Positions 1 to 8,838 are shown, counted from the stretch's first letter. The stretch is DNA of 64,000 nt from Haloferax gibbonsii ATCC 33959 (GCF_000336775.1 NZ_AOLJ01000011.1:88267-152266); one strand, 5' to 3'. Notes: generated by a model not told the origin, from the sequence alone. A program made the numbers and translations.

Positions 1-1
1 A

Positions 2-826
2 GACTCGTCTTCCGCCCCGGCCGACGACGGCTCGTCACCGGACGCGGACGCCGACGCCGCGATGTCCGACGCGGAGCTCGCGGCCCTCCGCGAGGAGGTC
101 GAAGCCAAGTACGACTTCGAGAACTTCGGCCCGGCCGACATGGCGAAGATGACCCCCGAAGAGTGGGACGCCGCGTTCGACCCCGACTCGTGGGTTGTCG
201 GCGAGGAGTTGCTCGACCGCGTCGAACAGGAACTCCGCTACCGCGTCGCGATTCGCGAAGTGTTCGCCGTCCTCGAACGCGTGACGGAAAACGGCGAGCC
301 ACGGATTCTCGCGTACTCCGACGAGGGCTACGCCGTCGTCTACCCGGACGGGAGCGTCGAGGGCGAGGGGACCGTCCTCCGCGACGTGAAACCGACCGTC
401 GCGCTCTGTTCGATGGAGGACTTCGAGGTGAACGACGCGCCCGAGACCGTCAGGCTCCCCGAACCCGAAGAGGTCGCACAGGGGACCGGCGACTTCGGCA
501 ACCGAATGCTCCAAATCGTCGCGTTCGGGCAGCTACTCGGCGGGTTCGCGCTCATCGGCGCGTGGCTCGTCCTCCCCGACCTCGATTCGATTATCGCGCC
601 GCTGGCCGGGCTGGGCTTTCTCGTCATCGGCTTTTTCCTCTTCGTCGTCGTGGCGAACGCCCGGCTCTCGGACCGCTTCCGCGCCGAGGAGTACCGAGAC
701 AGGCTCCGCGTCATGGGTCTCGAAGGCGGGTCGCGCCCCGAGTTCGTCCCGACGTTCGACGGGGACGAGAACGTCGCGTCCTTGGTCGAGGCCCCCGAGG
801 GAGACGCCCTCAGTTCTGAGGGCTGA
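2..826 (+). CDS. Membrane protein of the cytochrome b operon (5' partial)
   Basis: The reading frame is open to the left edge, so the true start may lie before the window; the first Met inside is at 62 (254 residues from there). The visible part begins with an Asp/Ala/Ser-rich acidic stretch and a soluble domain. Two membrane segments follow at about residues 150-168 and 175-197 counted from Met62, then a charged tail. It lies 85 bp upstream of a halocyanin gene and in the same direction as the split cytochrome b genes, so a role as an accessory subunit or assembly factor of the quinol-oxidising complex is inferred. I recall haloarchaeal families of unknown function (numbered around DUF7319) at this position, but this was not checked. 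Confidence 0.8.
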   Translation, partial: DSSSAPADDGSSPDADADAAMSDAELAALREEVEAKYDFENFGPADMAKMTPEEWDAAFDPDSWVVGEELLDRVEQELRYRVAIREVFAVLERVTENGEPRILAYSDEGYAVVYPDGSVEGEGTVLRDVKPTVALCSMEDFEVNDAPETVRLPEPEEVAQGTGDFGNRMLQIVAFGQLLGGFALIGAWLVLPDLDSIIAPLAGLGFLVIGFFLFVVVANARLSDRFRAEEYRDRLRVMGLEGGSRPEFVPTFDGDENVASLVEAPEGDALSSEG

Positions 827-878
827 GACCGGCGCGCGCTCACCTCGCAAACACCCTCCGTGACGGCATAGTCGGTGG

Positions 879-883
879 GTTTA
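879..883 (+). promoter_or_regulatory. TATA-like box for the halocyanin/cytochrome b operon
   Basis: TTTAA lies 29 bases before the ATG at 912, the spacing of a haloarchaeal leaderless promoter. Confidence 0.5.
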
Positions 884-911
884 AGCGCGTCCCATCCTGA
901 CGAACGACCGT

Positions 912-1550
912 ATGAAAAGGCGGGAGTTTCTCCGAACGGCTGGCGGTGCGACAGCCGCCGCGACCGCTGCCGCCGGGACCGCTGCTGCGCAGGAAGGCGG
1001 CGGTGGAGCGCAGGTTCAACCCGACTTCGGTGGCTACCTCGACGGCATCGACGGAGGCTACGAAGACCTCCGCGGTCAGAGCGAAGTCACCATCGAGGTC
1101 GGCGCGTCCGGCAACGGAGGTAACCTTGCGTTCGGACCGGCTGGCATCTGGATCGACCCCGGCACGACCGTGACGTGGGAGTGGACCGGCGAAGGCGGCG
1201 GCCACAACGTCGTCGCGAGCGAGGGCGCGTCGCTCGACTCCGGCGCGTCCGTCTCCGAGGCCGGAACGACCTACGAGTTCACGTTCGAGAACGGTGGCAT
1301 CACGAAGTACCACTGCGTGCCCCACGAGGCGCTCGGCATGCTCGGCGCGGTCGCCGTCGGCGACGACGTGGCGACTATCAGCACCGGCGGTGGCGGCGAG
1401 AAGGAACTGCACGAACTCGGCGTCCCGATTCAGGCCCACTGGGTCGGCTCGGCGACGATTCTGGGCATCCTCGTCACCATCATCTACACGTTCTTCATCT
1501 TGAAGTACGGCGAGTCCCCAAATACGGGTAACACCGGAGGTGGCGAATAA
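912..1550 (+). CDS. Halocyanin (Tat-exported, membrane-anchored blue copper protein)
   Basis: 212 residues. The N-terminus has a twin-arginine signal (KRREFLRTAGG) ending in an Ala-rich stretch, so it is exported folded. The plastocyanin-like domain shows the type 1 copper ligands His98, Cys135, His138 and Met143 (CVPHEALGM). A hydrophobic helix near residues 178-197 probably anchors the C-terminus. Halocyanins are mobile one-electron carriers. Placed immediately before cytochrome b, this one is the likely electron acceptor of the complex, replacing cytochrome c. The stop codon overlaps the next start (TAATG). A close paralogue sits at 15844-16467. Confidence 0.93.
   Translation: MKRREFLRTAGGATAAATAAAGTAAAQEGGGGAQVQPDFGGYLDGIDGGYEDLRGQSEVTIEVGASGNGGNLAFGPAGIWIDPGTTVTWEWTGEGGGHNVVASEGASLDSGASVSEAGTTYEFTFENGGITKYHCVPHEALGMLGAVAVGDDVATISTGGGGEKELHELGVPIQAHWVGSATILGILVTIIYTFFILKYGESPNTGNTGGGE
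1536..1543 (+). promoter_or_regulatory. Shine-Dalgarno for the 1550 gene
   Basis: GGAGGTGG lies inside the end of the halocyanin gene, 6 bases before ATG 1550. It supports coupled translation at the TAATG overlap and fixes that start. Confidence 0.6.
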
Positions 1551-1939
1551 TGTCTTCGACCGGCAGCACATACGGCGATATTCACCGATACGAACCGGCG
1601 CGCGAGAGCACCGCAGCGGCCATCGCAATCGTCCTCCTGACGATTATCGAGGTCGTGTTCGTGTTCCTCTTCACCTACGGCTTCGTCTCCGGGTGGGGCC
1701 TGACGGACACGGGGAACATGTTCCTCGGCGGCGTCCTCGCCGTCATCTTCGTGGACCTCGCGTTCATCCTCGCGCTGTACCGCAAGGAGTTCCTCCCCGA
1801 CGTGATGATCGTGAAAAAGCGGCGTCGCAAGTGGGAAGACCTCTACGTCCGCGAGGAGGACGTCGACGGTGTCACCTTCAGCAGCGACGACGCGTGGGAA
1901 CAGGTCAAACGCGCGGTGTACCCCTACTACAAGCGATAA
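1550..1939 (+). CDS. Small membrane protein of the cytochrome b operon
   Basis: 129 residues with two strong membrane helices (about residues 20-45 and 55-77), followed by a basic then acidic cytoplasmic tail. It overlaps the halocyanin stop by one base, has a good Shine-Dalgarno at 1536-1543, and is followed after 3 bases by cytochrome b. The tight coupling suggests a subunit of the same complex. I cannot assign a biochemical function; I recall a haloarchaea-specific DUF near DUF7318 here, unchecked. Confidence 0.85.
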   Translation: MSSTGSTYGDIHRYEPARESTAAAIAIVLLTIIEVVFVFLFTYGFVSGWGLTDTGNMFLGGVLAVIFVDLAFILALYRKEFLPDVMIVKKRRRKWEDLYVREEDVDGVTFSSDDAWEQVKRAVYPYYKR

Positions 1940-1942
1940 ACC

Positions 1943-2737
1943 ATGAGTCTCGAACGCAAAGACGACTACGACCACAAGGCCTGGATGAAAAAGAAGGACC
2001 TCACCCCGGTCGAGGCCACCTTCCTCACCACGCTCATCTGGCTGGATAAGCGACTCCGCATCGTCGATTATCTGGAACTTCTGGAGACGCTCTACTACCG
2101 AGTCAACCTCCAGATGCCGAAGAGCCACACCGAGCAGTACAACCTCGACAACAAGTTCTGGTACTGGTACCCCCTGTACACGCTCGGCTTGTTCTCGACG
2201 CTCGCGTACGTCGTCGCGGCGATAAGTGGTGCCCTTCTCGGGTTCTACTACTCCCCGGCGACGACCGGTGACCCCACGACGGCCTACAGCAGTATCGAAT
2301 TCATCATGCGCGACCTGCAGTTCGGCTTCATGCTCCGCTCCGTCCACCGCTGGGCGGCGCAGGTCATGGTCGCGGCCGTGTTCCTGCACATGCTCCGTGT
2401 CTATTTCACGGGGTCGTACAAGGAACCCCGCGAGCTGAACTGGCTTCTCGGCATCGTCCTGATCAGCCTGACGATGGTGTTCGGGTACACCGGATACCTC
2501 CTCCCGTGGGACCAGCTAGCCTACTGGGCGGGGCAGATCGGCGTCGAGATGTCGCTGTCGGTCCCGCTCGCCGGTGAGTGGGTCGCACAGCTCCTGTTCG
2601 GCGGCTTCTCGCTGAGCCAGTCGACGCTACAGCGCATGTACATCATCCACGTGTTCCTGCTCCCGTTCGTCGTGACGACGCTCATCGCGATCCACATCGG
2701 CATCGTGTGGGTGCAGGGCATCGCGGAGCCGCACTGA
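1943..2737 (+). CDS. petB: Cytochrome b, N-terminal (b6-type) subunit
   Basis: 264 residues, about the length of cytochrome b6 plus an extra N-terminal cytoplasmic region of 60-70 residues. Four haem-ligand histidines are visible: His135 (SVHRW), His149 (FLHML), His236 (IIHVF) and His251 (AIHIG), in helices spaced as in bis-haem cytochrome b. GYTGYLLPWDQ is the conserved loop after the second haem helix. The protein should form the haem-bearing half of a quinol-oxidising complex in the cell membrane. The C-terminal half is the next gene, so cytochrome b is split as in b6f complexes. Confidence 0.93.
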   Translation: MSLERKDDYDHKAWMKKKDLTPVEATFLTTLIWLDKRLRIVDYLELLETLYYRVNLQMPKSHTEQYNLDNKFWYWYPLYTLGLFSTLAYVVAAISGALLGFYYSPATTGDPTTAYSSIEFIMRDLQFGFMLRSVHRWAAQVMVAAVFLHMLRVYFTGSYKEPRELNWLLGIVLISLTMVFGYTGYLLPWDQLAYWAGQIGVEMSLSVPLAGEWVAQLLFGGFSLSQSTLQRMYIIHVFLLPFVVTTLIAIHIGIVWVQGIAEPH

Positions 2738-2741
2738 GGTG
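2735..2741 (+). promoter_or_regulatory. Shine-Dalgarno that decides the petD-like start
   Basis: GAGGTGA overlaps the end of petB and lies 6 bases before ATG 2748. This favours 2748 over the in-frame GTG at 2739, which is itself part of the Shine-Dalgarno. Confidence 0.6.
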
Positions 2742-2747
2742 ACAATC

Positions 2748-3512
2748 ATGAGCGACAACGAACCCGAAAACGAGGAGATTCGATCCGACGGCGCGGGCAT
2801 CGTGGCCCCGGACGACGAGACGCCCACGTGGAGCGAGCGCAAGGCTCGCAAGACGGGGCTCTCCCGGCTCACCTACGAGTACTTCGAGCGCGCACGTCGT
2901 GAAGACCAGGACCTTCGCACGGAGTCCGACTACGTCGAACGCGACGTCTTGGCGTTCCCCACGTGGCCCCACGAGACCGTCCGCAACCTCTCGATTGCGT
3001 CGTTCTTCGTCGGGATGATTCTGTTCCTCTCGGCGACCATGCCGCCGCACATCGGCAACCCCGCGAATCCGTCGAGCACCCCGGCGATTATCCTGCCCGA
3101 CTGGTACCTCTACTGGTCGTTCGGCCTGCTCAAGCTCAACCCGCTGAACCCCGAGCTGGCCATCCTCGGCGGACAGAAGCTGATGGCCGACCGTACCTAC
3201 GGCGTGCTGGCGAACGGCGTCGTCGTCGGCTTCATCGCCATCGTGCCCTTCCTCAACAAGGGCTCGGCCCGGCGACCCGTCGAGCAGCCGTTCTGGTCCG
3301 CTGTCGGCGTCTTCGGCGTGGTGTTCGCGATGACCATCTCGCTTCTGGCCATCAAGAACCTCATGCCGATGAACGTCGACCTGCTGTTCGACCTGACGTT
3401 CCTGCTCCCGTTCGTCTTCGGGACCATCACCTACGCGGTGCTGAAGACGATGCGCGAGGGGTACATGTACAACCTCAACCGCCGCTACTACCGGCTTCGC
3501 CCGCCGAAATAG
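2748..3512 (+). CDS. petD: Cytochrome b, C-terminal (subunit IV-like) protein
   Basis: 254 residues from ATG 2748. The first 80 residues are charged and soluble. A membrane helix follows, then the quinol-oxidation-site motif in the form PDWY (ILPDWYLYWSF), preceding three more helices as in subunit IV/cytochrome b C-terminal domains. PDWY replaces the PEWY of mitochondrial and chloroplast proteins; this variant is known in other prokaryotic complexes. It pairs with the petB product to complete the b-type subunit. No Rieske protein or cytochrome c1 gene is visible in the window; a Rieske gene may lie upstream. Confidence 0.9.
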   Translation: MSDNEPENEEIRSDGAGIVAPDDETPTWSERKARKTGLSRLTYEYFERARREDQDLRTESDYVERDVLAFPTWPHETVRNLSIASFFVGMILFLSATMPPHIGNPANPSSTPAIILPDWYLYWSFGLLKLNPLNPELAILGGQKLMADRTYGVLANGVVVGFIAIVPFLNKGSARRPVEQPFWSAVGVFGVVFAMTISLLAIKNLMPMNVDLLFDLTFLLPFVFGTITYAVLKTMREGYMYNLNRRYYRLRPPK

Positions 3513-3551
3513 AGCGGAACCACTACCAACCGTCCCTTCTTAGCGTCACTG

Positions 3552-3941
3552 ATGACAGACAGCGACGCAACCGGTCGAACCGGCGACGCCGACGAGACGC
3601 GGCGGGGACGCCGCGGCCGGCGCGACATCGTCGTTCCCATGCGGCTCTACAAGACTATCACCGTCTTCTCGACGCTCATCGCCGTCGTCAGCGTGGTTCT
3701 CGGCTTCGTCTTCCTCGACGCCGCGACGCTGCAGGTGAGCGCGCTCCGCGCGGTCATCGCGGGCGCGCTCGGCGCGCTCGGAATCGGCGTCGCGGACGGC
3801 CTACTGAGCACGGCCCTCGCGGTCTTCGGACTCGGCATCATCGCGTTCGGCGCGGTCGTCTACACGCTCGGCACCCGATTTCGCGCCCAAGGAATGGGAA
3901 AGTCTCAAGAGGACTCCGGCGAAGACTCGAACAATGGCTGA
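3552..3941 (+). CDS. Three-helix membrane protein of the cytochrome b operon
   Basis: 129 residues: an acidic then Arg-rich N-terminus, three predicted membrane helices (about 37-58, 63-83 and 87-108) and an acidic tail. It follows petD by 39 bp on the same strand and overlaps the next gene by 8 bp. The function is unknown; context suggests a small subunit or assembly factor of the quinol:halocyanin oxidoreductase. Confidence 0.8.
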   Translation: MTDSDATGRTGDADETRRGRRGRRDIVVPMRLYKTITVFSTLIAVVSVVLGFVFLDAATLQVSALRAVIAGALGALGIGVADGLLSTALAVFGLGIIAFGAVVYTLGTRFRAQGMGKSQEDSGEDSNNG

Positions 3942-4215
3942 CGAATTCATCAAGGGTCTGGGTATCCTGACCGGGTCCGGACTCGCGTGGCTGGTGCTCG
4001 CGTCGTGGTACCGGACGAGCAGTTTCGAGAGCACACAACAGCTCATCGAGCCGCTGTCGTCCGGCGCGACCGAGGGACTGTTCAACATCATCGCCGTCAC
4101 CCTGATGGACGTGTTCCTCTGGTTCGCGCTTCTCGGCGCGCTCACCTTCTGGGTGCTCATCCCGGCGGGTCACCAGATTATGTCCGCGCTCGAAGAGCGC
4201 CGCAACGCGCAGTAA
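3934..4215 (+). CDS. Two-helix membrane protein of the cytochrome b operon
   Basis: 93 residues with helices around 8-24 and 50-78. Its start lies 8 bp inside the preceding gene, so translation is probably coupled. I recognise no catalytic motif. Likely a lineage-specific small subunit of the same complex, by position only. Confidence 0.78.
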   Translation: MADEFIKGLGILTGSGLAWLVLASWYRTSSFESTQQLIEPLSSGATEGLFNIIAVTLMDVFLWFALLGALTFWVLIPAGHQIMSALEERRNAQ

Positions 4216-4349
4216 GCCGACACCGCGCTCCGTTCTCCTCTCATCTCGCTTCGAGTCGACGAAGAACCCCCCACAATAGCGGTCGCCCTCCCCGCCGCTC
4301 CCGCGTCGGATTGGAAAAACTCTAATGAGTCTCGCTCCGACGGTCCTGT

Positions 4350-4793
4350 ATGCACCCACTACAGTTCCTCGTCCCGCTCGACCAGTTGGCGGCGGTCGAA
4401 CCGGTCGTCCCGCACGTGGCGCTCGTGCTCGTGCTTGCGAACTTCGCGACGCGCTTCCTCGGTCACCGGTCGCACGTCCGACAGGCCAAGGAGGGTGGAG
4501 AGGAGGCAGTCTCCCGGTACCTCCCGCACTCGATTAGTTCGGGTGCGCTCGTCCTGACCTCGTTCCTCTACCTGCTCGTCGAGCCGCACGGCGGCATGGT
4601 GCTGACCGTGCTGGTCGTCGGGATGTTCGTCACCGACTTCTTCGAGTTCGAAGCGCGTAAGGTCGAAGCCCGCACCGACAAGCCGCTCGAACGCCCGAAC
4701 GGCTCGCTCGTCGCCGCGACGCTCGTGCTCCTGTACGCGGCGTTCCAGAGCCTCTTCTTCCTCGTCGCGGACTACTGGAACCTCATCGTCTAA
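4350..4793 (+). CDS. Multi-pass membrane protein
   Basis: 147 residues with four likely membrane helices (about 17-33, 50-70, 76-95 and 118-140), separated by a short charged loop after the first and by FEFEARKVEARTDKP before the last. It ends the rightward cluster, 134 bp after the previous gene, and faces a convergent gene at 4908. Function unknown; haloarchaeal relatives at this position are, as I recall, only a DUF family. Confidence 0.78.
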   Translation: MHPLQFLVPLDQLAAVEPVVPHVALVLVLANFATRFLGHRSHVRQAKEGGEEAVSRYLPHSISSGALVLTSFLYLLVEPHGGMVLTVLVVGMFVTDFFEFEARKVEARTDKPLERPNGSLVAATLVLLYAAFQSLFFLVADYWNLIV

Positions 4794-4907
4794 CTCCGCG
4801 ACGCACTCTTCTCCGCGTCGTCACGCTCGCACCGCTCACGAGGAACACGTATTTTCGCCGCGCCGAGCGCCGCCGCTCGGTGTCTGAATCACGGCCGAGC
4901 GAGGCGC

Positions 4908-5639
4908 TCACTCGACGAGGAGCGGAACGCTCCCGTCGCGGTCGATGACCACCGACTCGGACGGGAGAACTTCCCGGACGACCTCGTCGTCGGCGACGAG
5001 GGACACGGGCGCGTCGTCGCGTTCGACCGACAGCCGGACGGGCGGTTGGAGGACCCACGAGTCCGTCTGCGTCGCGTACGGTGAGACGGGGACGACGGCG
5101 AGCCCGGCGGCCGGACCGACGACCGCGCCGCCCGCGGCGCGCGCGTAGCCGGAACTCCCGAGCGGCGTGGCGACGACGACGCCGTCGGCGCGGAACTCGT
5201 CGACCGGCGTCCAGCGCGCCGCCGCGCGCGACTCGTCGGTCGGGTCCGACGAGAAGGGGACCGCGGCCTCCGCGCGGGCGACGCCGTACTCGGAGATGTG
5301 TGCCGGTTCGCTCGTAACGAGCATCGCGTCGAGGAGCGCGCGACCCGCCGCGTCCCCGCCGACGCGGAGCGAGAGCGTCGGGTGGTCGACGACTCGACCG
5401 TCACCCGCCGCGACCGCGGACAGCCGCGATTCGAGTCCGCGCCGCGGGGTCGACCACGGCGCGCCGCAGTCGACGGGGACGACCGGACACGACCACTCGG
5501 AGCCGAGCGCGACCGTCGAGAGCGCCGACTCGCCGACCGCGACGACGGCGTCCGCCTCGGCCGACGTCGGTTCGACCGACGCACCGGCCGCTCTGACGGC
5601 GGTGGCGACCGAGTCGTCACCGACGATACCGAATCTCAT
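4908..5639 (-). CDS. NAD kinase-like protein, motifs degenerate
   Basis: 243 residues. The C-terminal half has the NAD-kinase substrate-loop pattern in altered form (ADGVVVATPLGSSGYARAAG, for the usual DG..ATPTGSTAYS.SAGG) and the following 'PVSPYA' strand. The ATP-binding GGDG motif near residue 36 is replaced by VGESAL, and the late 'DG' is ADDE. So the fold is probably of the diacylglycerol kinase/NAD kinase type, but classical kinase activity is doubtful. It may be a regulatory paralogue or use another substrate. Convergent with the membrane protein ending at 4793. Confidence 0.72.
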   Translation of the reverse strand: MRFGIVGDDSVATAVRAAGASVEPTSAEADAVVAVGESALSTVALGSEWSCPVVPVDCGAPWSTPRRGLESRLSAVAAGDGRVVDHPTLSLRVGGDAAGRALLDAMLVTSEPAHISEYGVARAEAAVPFSSDPTDESRAAARWTPVDEFRADGVVVATPLGSSGYARAAGGAVVGPAAGLAVVPVSPYATQTDSWVLQPPVRLSVERDDAPVSLVADDEVVREVLPSESVVIDRDGSVPLLVE

Positions 5640-5766
5640 CGTCGTCCACCCGCGGCGAGCCCCCGTAGCATCGTCCCGTGCTACGCCGCCGCGAATAAAA
5701 GCCCTCGTGGTTCGGTTGCGCGAGGTCCGGCGCGACCCGAGCGGGACGGGCGCGTCGCCGACCGCC

Positions 5767-7074
5767 TCAGAACGGCCAGTCGCCGGTGACTTTCATCCCC
5801 TCGGCCTGGTCTTCGGCTTCCAGCGCCGCCGCGATGTCCGCCGGGTCGGCGTGGGGAATCTCGCGGTCGGCGTCGGCGAGTTCGACGGTCAGTTCCGTCA
5901 GGAGAATCGCCTGCTCGCGGAGCGTCCGCGATTCCAGTTTCTCGATGGTGTCGGCGTGGGTGTGGCCCCACCCGCGGCCGCGGCCCTCCTTTTCGCTGCC
6001 GACCATGTACGCCGGGACGCCGCGGGCGACGAACGGCCAGTGGTCGCTGTGGGGGAGCTGTTCGGGAAGCGTCGAAATATCGTGGTCGAACCGCTCTGCG
6101 ACGGCGTCGGCGGCGGCTTCGAGCTCGTCGAAGCCATGGGTCGTGAGCTTGAGCGTCCGCCCAGCGACGACGCCGTCGTTGTTGACGATGGCCTTCACGT
6201 TCGCCCGGTCGTCGCCGAGGCGGTCGGCCTCGTAGTCGGAGCCGACGAGCCCGACTTCCTCCGCGCCGAAGCAGACGAAGCGGACGCGCGTGTCGAGTTC
6301 GTCCTCGCGGGCGGCGAGCGCGCGGGCGACCTCGACCACCATCGCGGTGCCCGCGCCGTTGTCCATCGCGCCCTCGGCGATATCGTGGGCGTCGAGGTGG
6401 CTCGTGACGAGCACCTCCTCGTCGGTGTCGGGGCCGAGTTCGGCGTGGACGTTCCCGCTTTCGGCCGCGGGCGTCTCGCAGGTCACGTCGACGGTCACCT
6501 CGTCGCCGTCGAACCGGCGACGGAGGCGCGCGCCGACCTCCTTGCTCACGCCGACGGCGGGGATGTCGCCGATGGGCGCTTCGGCGGTGCCGACGCTCCC
6601 CGTGGGCGGGAGTTGGCCGGGGACGTGGTTGGCGAAGACGAACGCGGCCGCGCCGGCCTCGACGGCGTAGTAGTACTTCTCGCGGCGGTGGATGAAGCGG
6701 TCGTAGTGGTCGGGGACCGTCGTGGAGACGACGACGACCTTCCCCGAGAGGTCGCGGTCGAAGTCCTCGGGCAGCCCGTAGCCGAGGTCGACCAGCTCGC
6801 CGCTCGCTGTTCCGGCGGGGCTGCGCGGGAGCGCGATGCAGTCCTGCGTGGTGTCTGCGGCGTAGAGGGCGCTGTCGCCGCGCTCCCAGCCTTGAATCTC
6901 GAACGGGTCGATGCGGGCGTTGCGCGCGCCGACGCGTTCGAGGGCGTCTCGGGTCGCCTCCATCGCCTCGCGCTCGCCGGGCGAGCCGGTCATTCGGTTG
7001 CCGATGTCGACGAGCGTCTCCAGGTGGTTCCAGCCGACCTCGCTGGTGAACGTGTCGCCTATCCAGTCACTCAT
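5767..7074 (-). CDS. M28 family zinc aminopeptidase
   Basis: 435 residues from ATG 7074 (MSDWIGDTF); the frame stays open further upstream, but that part is unlike protein. Metal ligands are recognisable: LDAHDIAEGAMDNGAG (His and bridging Asp), GAEEVGLVGS (catalytic Glu pair), and HSDHWPF near the C-terminus. A protease-associated (PA)-like domain sits between about residues 110 and 210. There is no signal peptide, so it probably acts in the cytoplasm, removing N-terminal residues from peptides. It is divergent from the thiolase gene across 202 bp. Confidence 0.9.
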   Translation of the reverse strand: MSDWIGDTFTSEVGWNHLETLVDIGNRMTGSPGEREAMEATRDALERVGARNARIDPFEIQGWERGDSALYAADTTQDCIALPRSPAGTASGELVDLGYGLPEDFDRDLSGKVVVVSTTVPDHYDRFIHRREKYYYAVEAGAAAFVFANHVPGQLPPTGSVGTAEAPIGDIPAVGVSKEVGARLRRRFDGDEVTVDVTCETPAAESGNVHAELGPDTDEEVLVTSHLDAHDIAEGAMDNGAGTAMVVEVARALAAREDELDTRVRFVCFGAEEVGLVGSDYEADRLGDDRANVKAIVNNDGVVAGRTLKLTTHGFDELEAAADAVAERFDHDISTLPEQLPHSDHWPFVARGVPAYMVGSEKEGRGRGWGHTHADTIEKLESRTLREQAILLTELTVELADADREIPHADPADIAAALEAEDQAEGMKVTGDWPF

Positions 7075-7276
7075 AGTGGACCGTCTCGCGGGGCCGTGGT
7101 AACCGTTGCGATGGGTCGAAAACGGGCGTCGGACTCGGCGCGAAATCGACCGACACCGACAAGGTTCCCGGTTCGAGTCGCCGCGCCCGCGACGGCGGGA
7201 AAACGGGAGCGAACCGCGGGAGGAGGACCACGGGCGAACGGCAGGTTCAAGGACCATCTATCACGTACGTTCATTC

Positions 7277-8443
7277 ATGACTGACGTGCGAATCGCCGGG
7301 GTCGGACTGACGAAGTTCGGCAGTCACCCCGAGCGAACCGGTCGCGACCTGTTCGCGGAGGCCGCCCTCGCCGCCCGCGAGGACGCCGGCGTCTCCCGCG
7401 ACGACTACGAGGAAATCTTCTACGGCAACTTCATGGGCGAACTCGCCGAGAAGCAGGGCCACCAGGGGCCGGTCATGGCCGAGGCCGCCGGCCTCGACTG
7501 CCCCGCGACCCGCTACGAGCAGGCCTGCGCCTCCGCGGGCGTCGCCTTCCGACAGGCCGTCGCCGCGATTCGGAGCGGCGCGGCCGACGTGGTCCTCGCC
7601 GGCGGCATGGAGCGCATGAACAACCTCGGGACCGCCGAGGTGACCCAGTCGCTCGCCATCGCCGCGGACGAACTGTTCGAGGTCCGCGCGGGCGTCACGT
7701 TCCCGGGCGCGTACGCGCTCATGGCTCGCGCGTACTTCGACGCCTTCGGCGGCGACAGCGAGGACCTCGCGCACATCGCGGTGAAGAACCACGCCAACGC
7801 GATGCACAACGACTACGCGCAGTTCCACCGCGAAATCACCGTCGACGACGCGCTCGAAAGCCCCGTCGTCGCCGACCCGCTCACCCTCTACGACGCCTGC
7901 CCCATCACCGACGGCGCGAGCGCGGTCGTCCTCGTCAGCGACGACTACGCCGAGCGACGCGGCCTCGACGCGCCCGTCTCCGTCACCGGGTCGGGGCAGG
8001 GCGGCGACAAGGCCGCGCTCCAAGACAGACCCCACCTCGCGCGGACGCCCGCAGCGACGAAAGCCGCCGACGCGGCCTACGCGGACGCCGGCATCGGCCC
8101 CGACGACGTGGACGTGGCCGAGGTCCACGACTGCTTTACCATCGCCGAGGTGCTCGCGCTCGAATCGCTCGGCCTCTACGACCACGGCGAGGGAGTCGGC
8201 GCGGCCGCCCGCGGCGAGACGACCCGCGACGGCGACCTCCCGGTGAACCTCTCGGGCGGCCTCAAGGCGAAGGGCCACCCCGTCGGCGCGACGGGGACCG
8301 CCCAAATCGTCGAGATGACGAAGCTCCTGCGCGGCGACCACGGCAACAGCGACGCCGTCCCGGACGCTCGGGTCGGCGTCACCCACAACGCGGGCGGAAC
8401 CGTCGCCAGCGCGGTCGTCCACGTCTTGGAGGTGGACCGATGA
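7277..8443 (+). CDS. Thiolase (acetyl-CoA C-acyltransferase, SCP2-like type)
   Basis: 388 residues from ATG 7277. The acyl-enzyme cysteine is in RYEQACASAG, the catalytic His in KGHPVGATG, and the SCP2-type motif EVHDCFTIAE is present. The usual C-terminal CGGG cysteine loop reads HNAGGT, as in archaeal/SCP2 thiolases. It catalyses thiolytic cleavage or condensation of acyl-CoAs. The next gene, overlapping by 4 bp (ATGA), is a DUF35 zinc-ribbon/OB-fold protein, the known partner of archaeal thiolases, which bridges or channels CoA intermediates. No HMG-CoA synthase is adjacent, so fatty or branched acyl-CoA metabolism is as likely as the mevalonate route. Confidence 0.92.
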   Translation: MTDVRIAGVGLTKFGSHPERTGRDLFAEAALAAREDAGVSRDDYEEIFYGNFMGELAEKQGHQGPVMAEAAGLDCPATRYEQACASAGVAFRQAVAAIRSGAADVVLAGGMERMNNLGTAEVTQSLAIAADELFEVRAGVTFPGAYALMARAYFDAFGGDSEDLAHIAVKNHANAMHNDYAQFHREITVDDALESPVVADPLTLYDACPITDGASAVVLVSDDYAERRGLDAPVSVTGSGQGGDKAALQDRPHLARTPAATKAADAAYADAGIGPDDVDVAEVHDCFTIAEVLALESLGLYDHGEGVGAAARGETTRDGDLPVNLSGGLKAKGHPVGATGTAQIVEMTKLLRGDHGNSDAVPDARVGVTHNAGGTVASAVVHVLEVDR

Positions 8444-8820
8444 GCGACACCGGCTACGACGAGTGGCTGGCCGCAATCGCCGACGGCGAGGGCTACTACC
8501 TCGCGTGTCCGGACGGTCACGGTTCGCTCCCGCCGCGGCGCTCCTGTCCGCACTGCGGCGCGGCCGAGTTGACGGCGGAACCGCTCCCGGAGACGGGCGA
8601 GGTACTCACCTTCACCGAGGTGCACGTCCCCGCGCCGAACTTCGCAGACGAAGCGCCCTACGTGACGGCCATCGCGTCGTTCGGCCCCGTCAAACTCACG
8701 GGCGTCGTCCGCGACCTCCCCGCCGACGAGGTCGACCTCGGAACGACCGTCTCGGTAGACGTGGGCACGAACGCGACGACTGACGAGCGGTTGCTCGTGT
8801 TCCGGCCCGCGAGCGAGTAG
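8440..8820 (+). CDS. DUF35 zinc-ribbon/OB-fold protein, thiolase partner
   Basis: 126 residues. The N-terminal rubredoxin-like zinc ribbon includes CPHCG near residues 31-35, with a further Cys at LACPDGHG. An OB-fold follows (about residues 45-120) with the typical GxVLTFTEVHVPAP pattern. DUF35 proteins bind acyl-CoA and form complexes with thiolases. It overlaps the thiolase stop by 4 bp, so the two are co-translated and probably form one complex. Confidence 0.9.
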   Translation: MSDTGYDEWLAAIADGEGYYLACPDGHGSLPPRRSCPHCGAAELTAEPLPETGEVLTFTEVHVPAPNFADEAPYVTAIASFGPVKLTGVVRDLPADEVDLGTTVSVDVGTNATTDERLLVFRPASE

Positions 8821-8838
8821 CGCCACACTCGTCGCACG

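Noticed and set aside
7140-7190. GGTTCGAGTC resembling a tRNA T-loop
   Set aside because: No acceptor stem, D-loop or anticodon arm could be folded around it.
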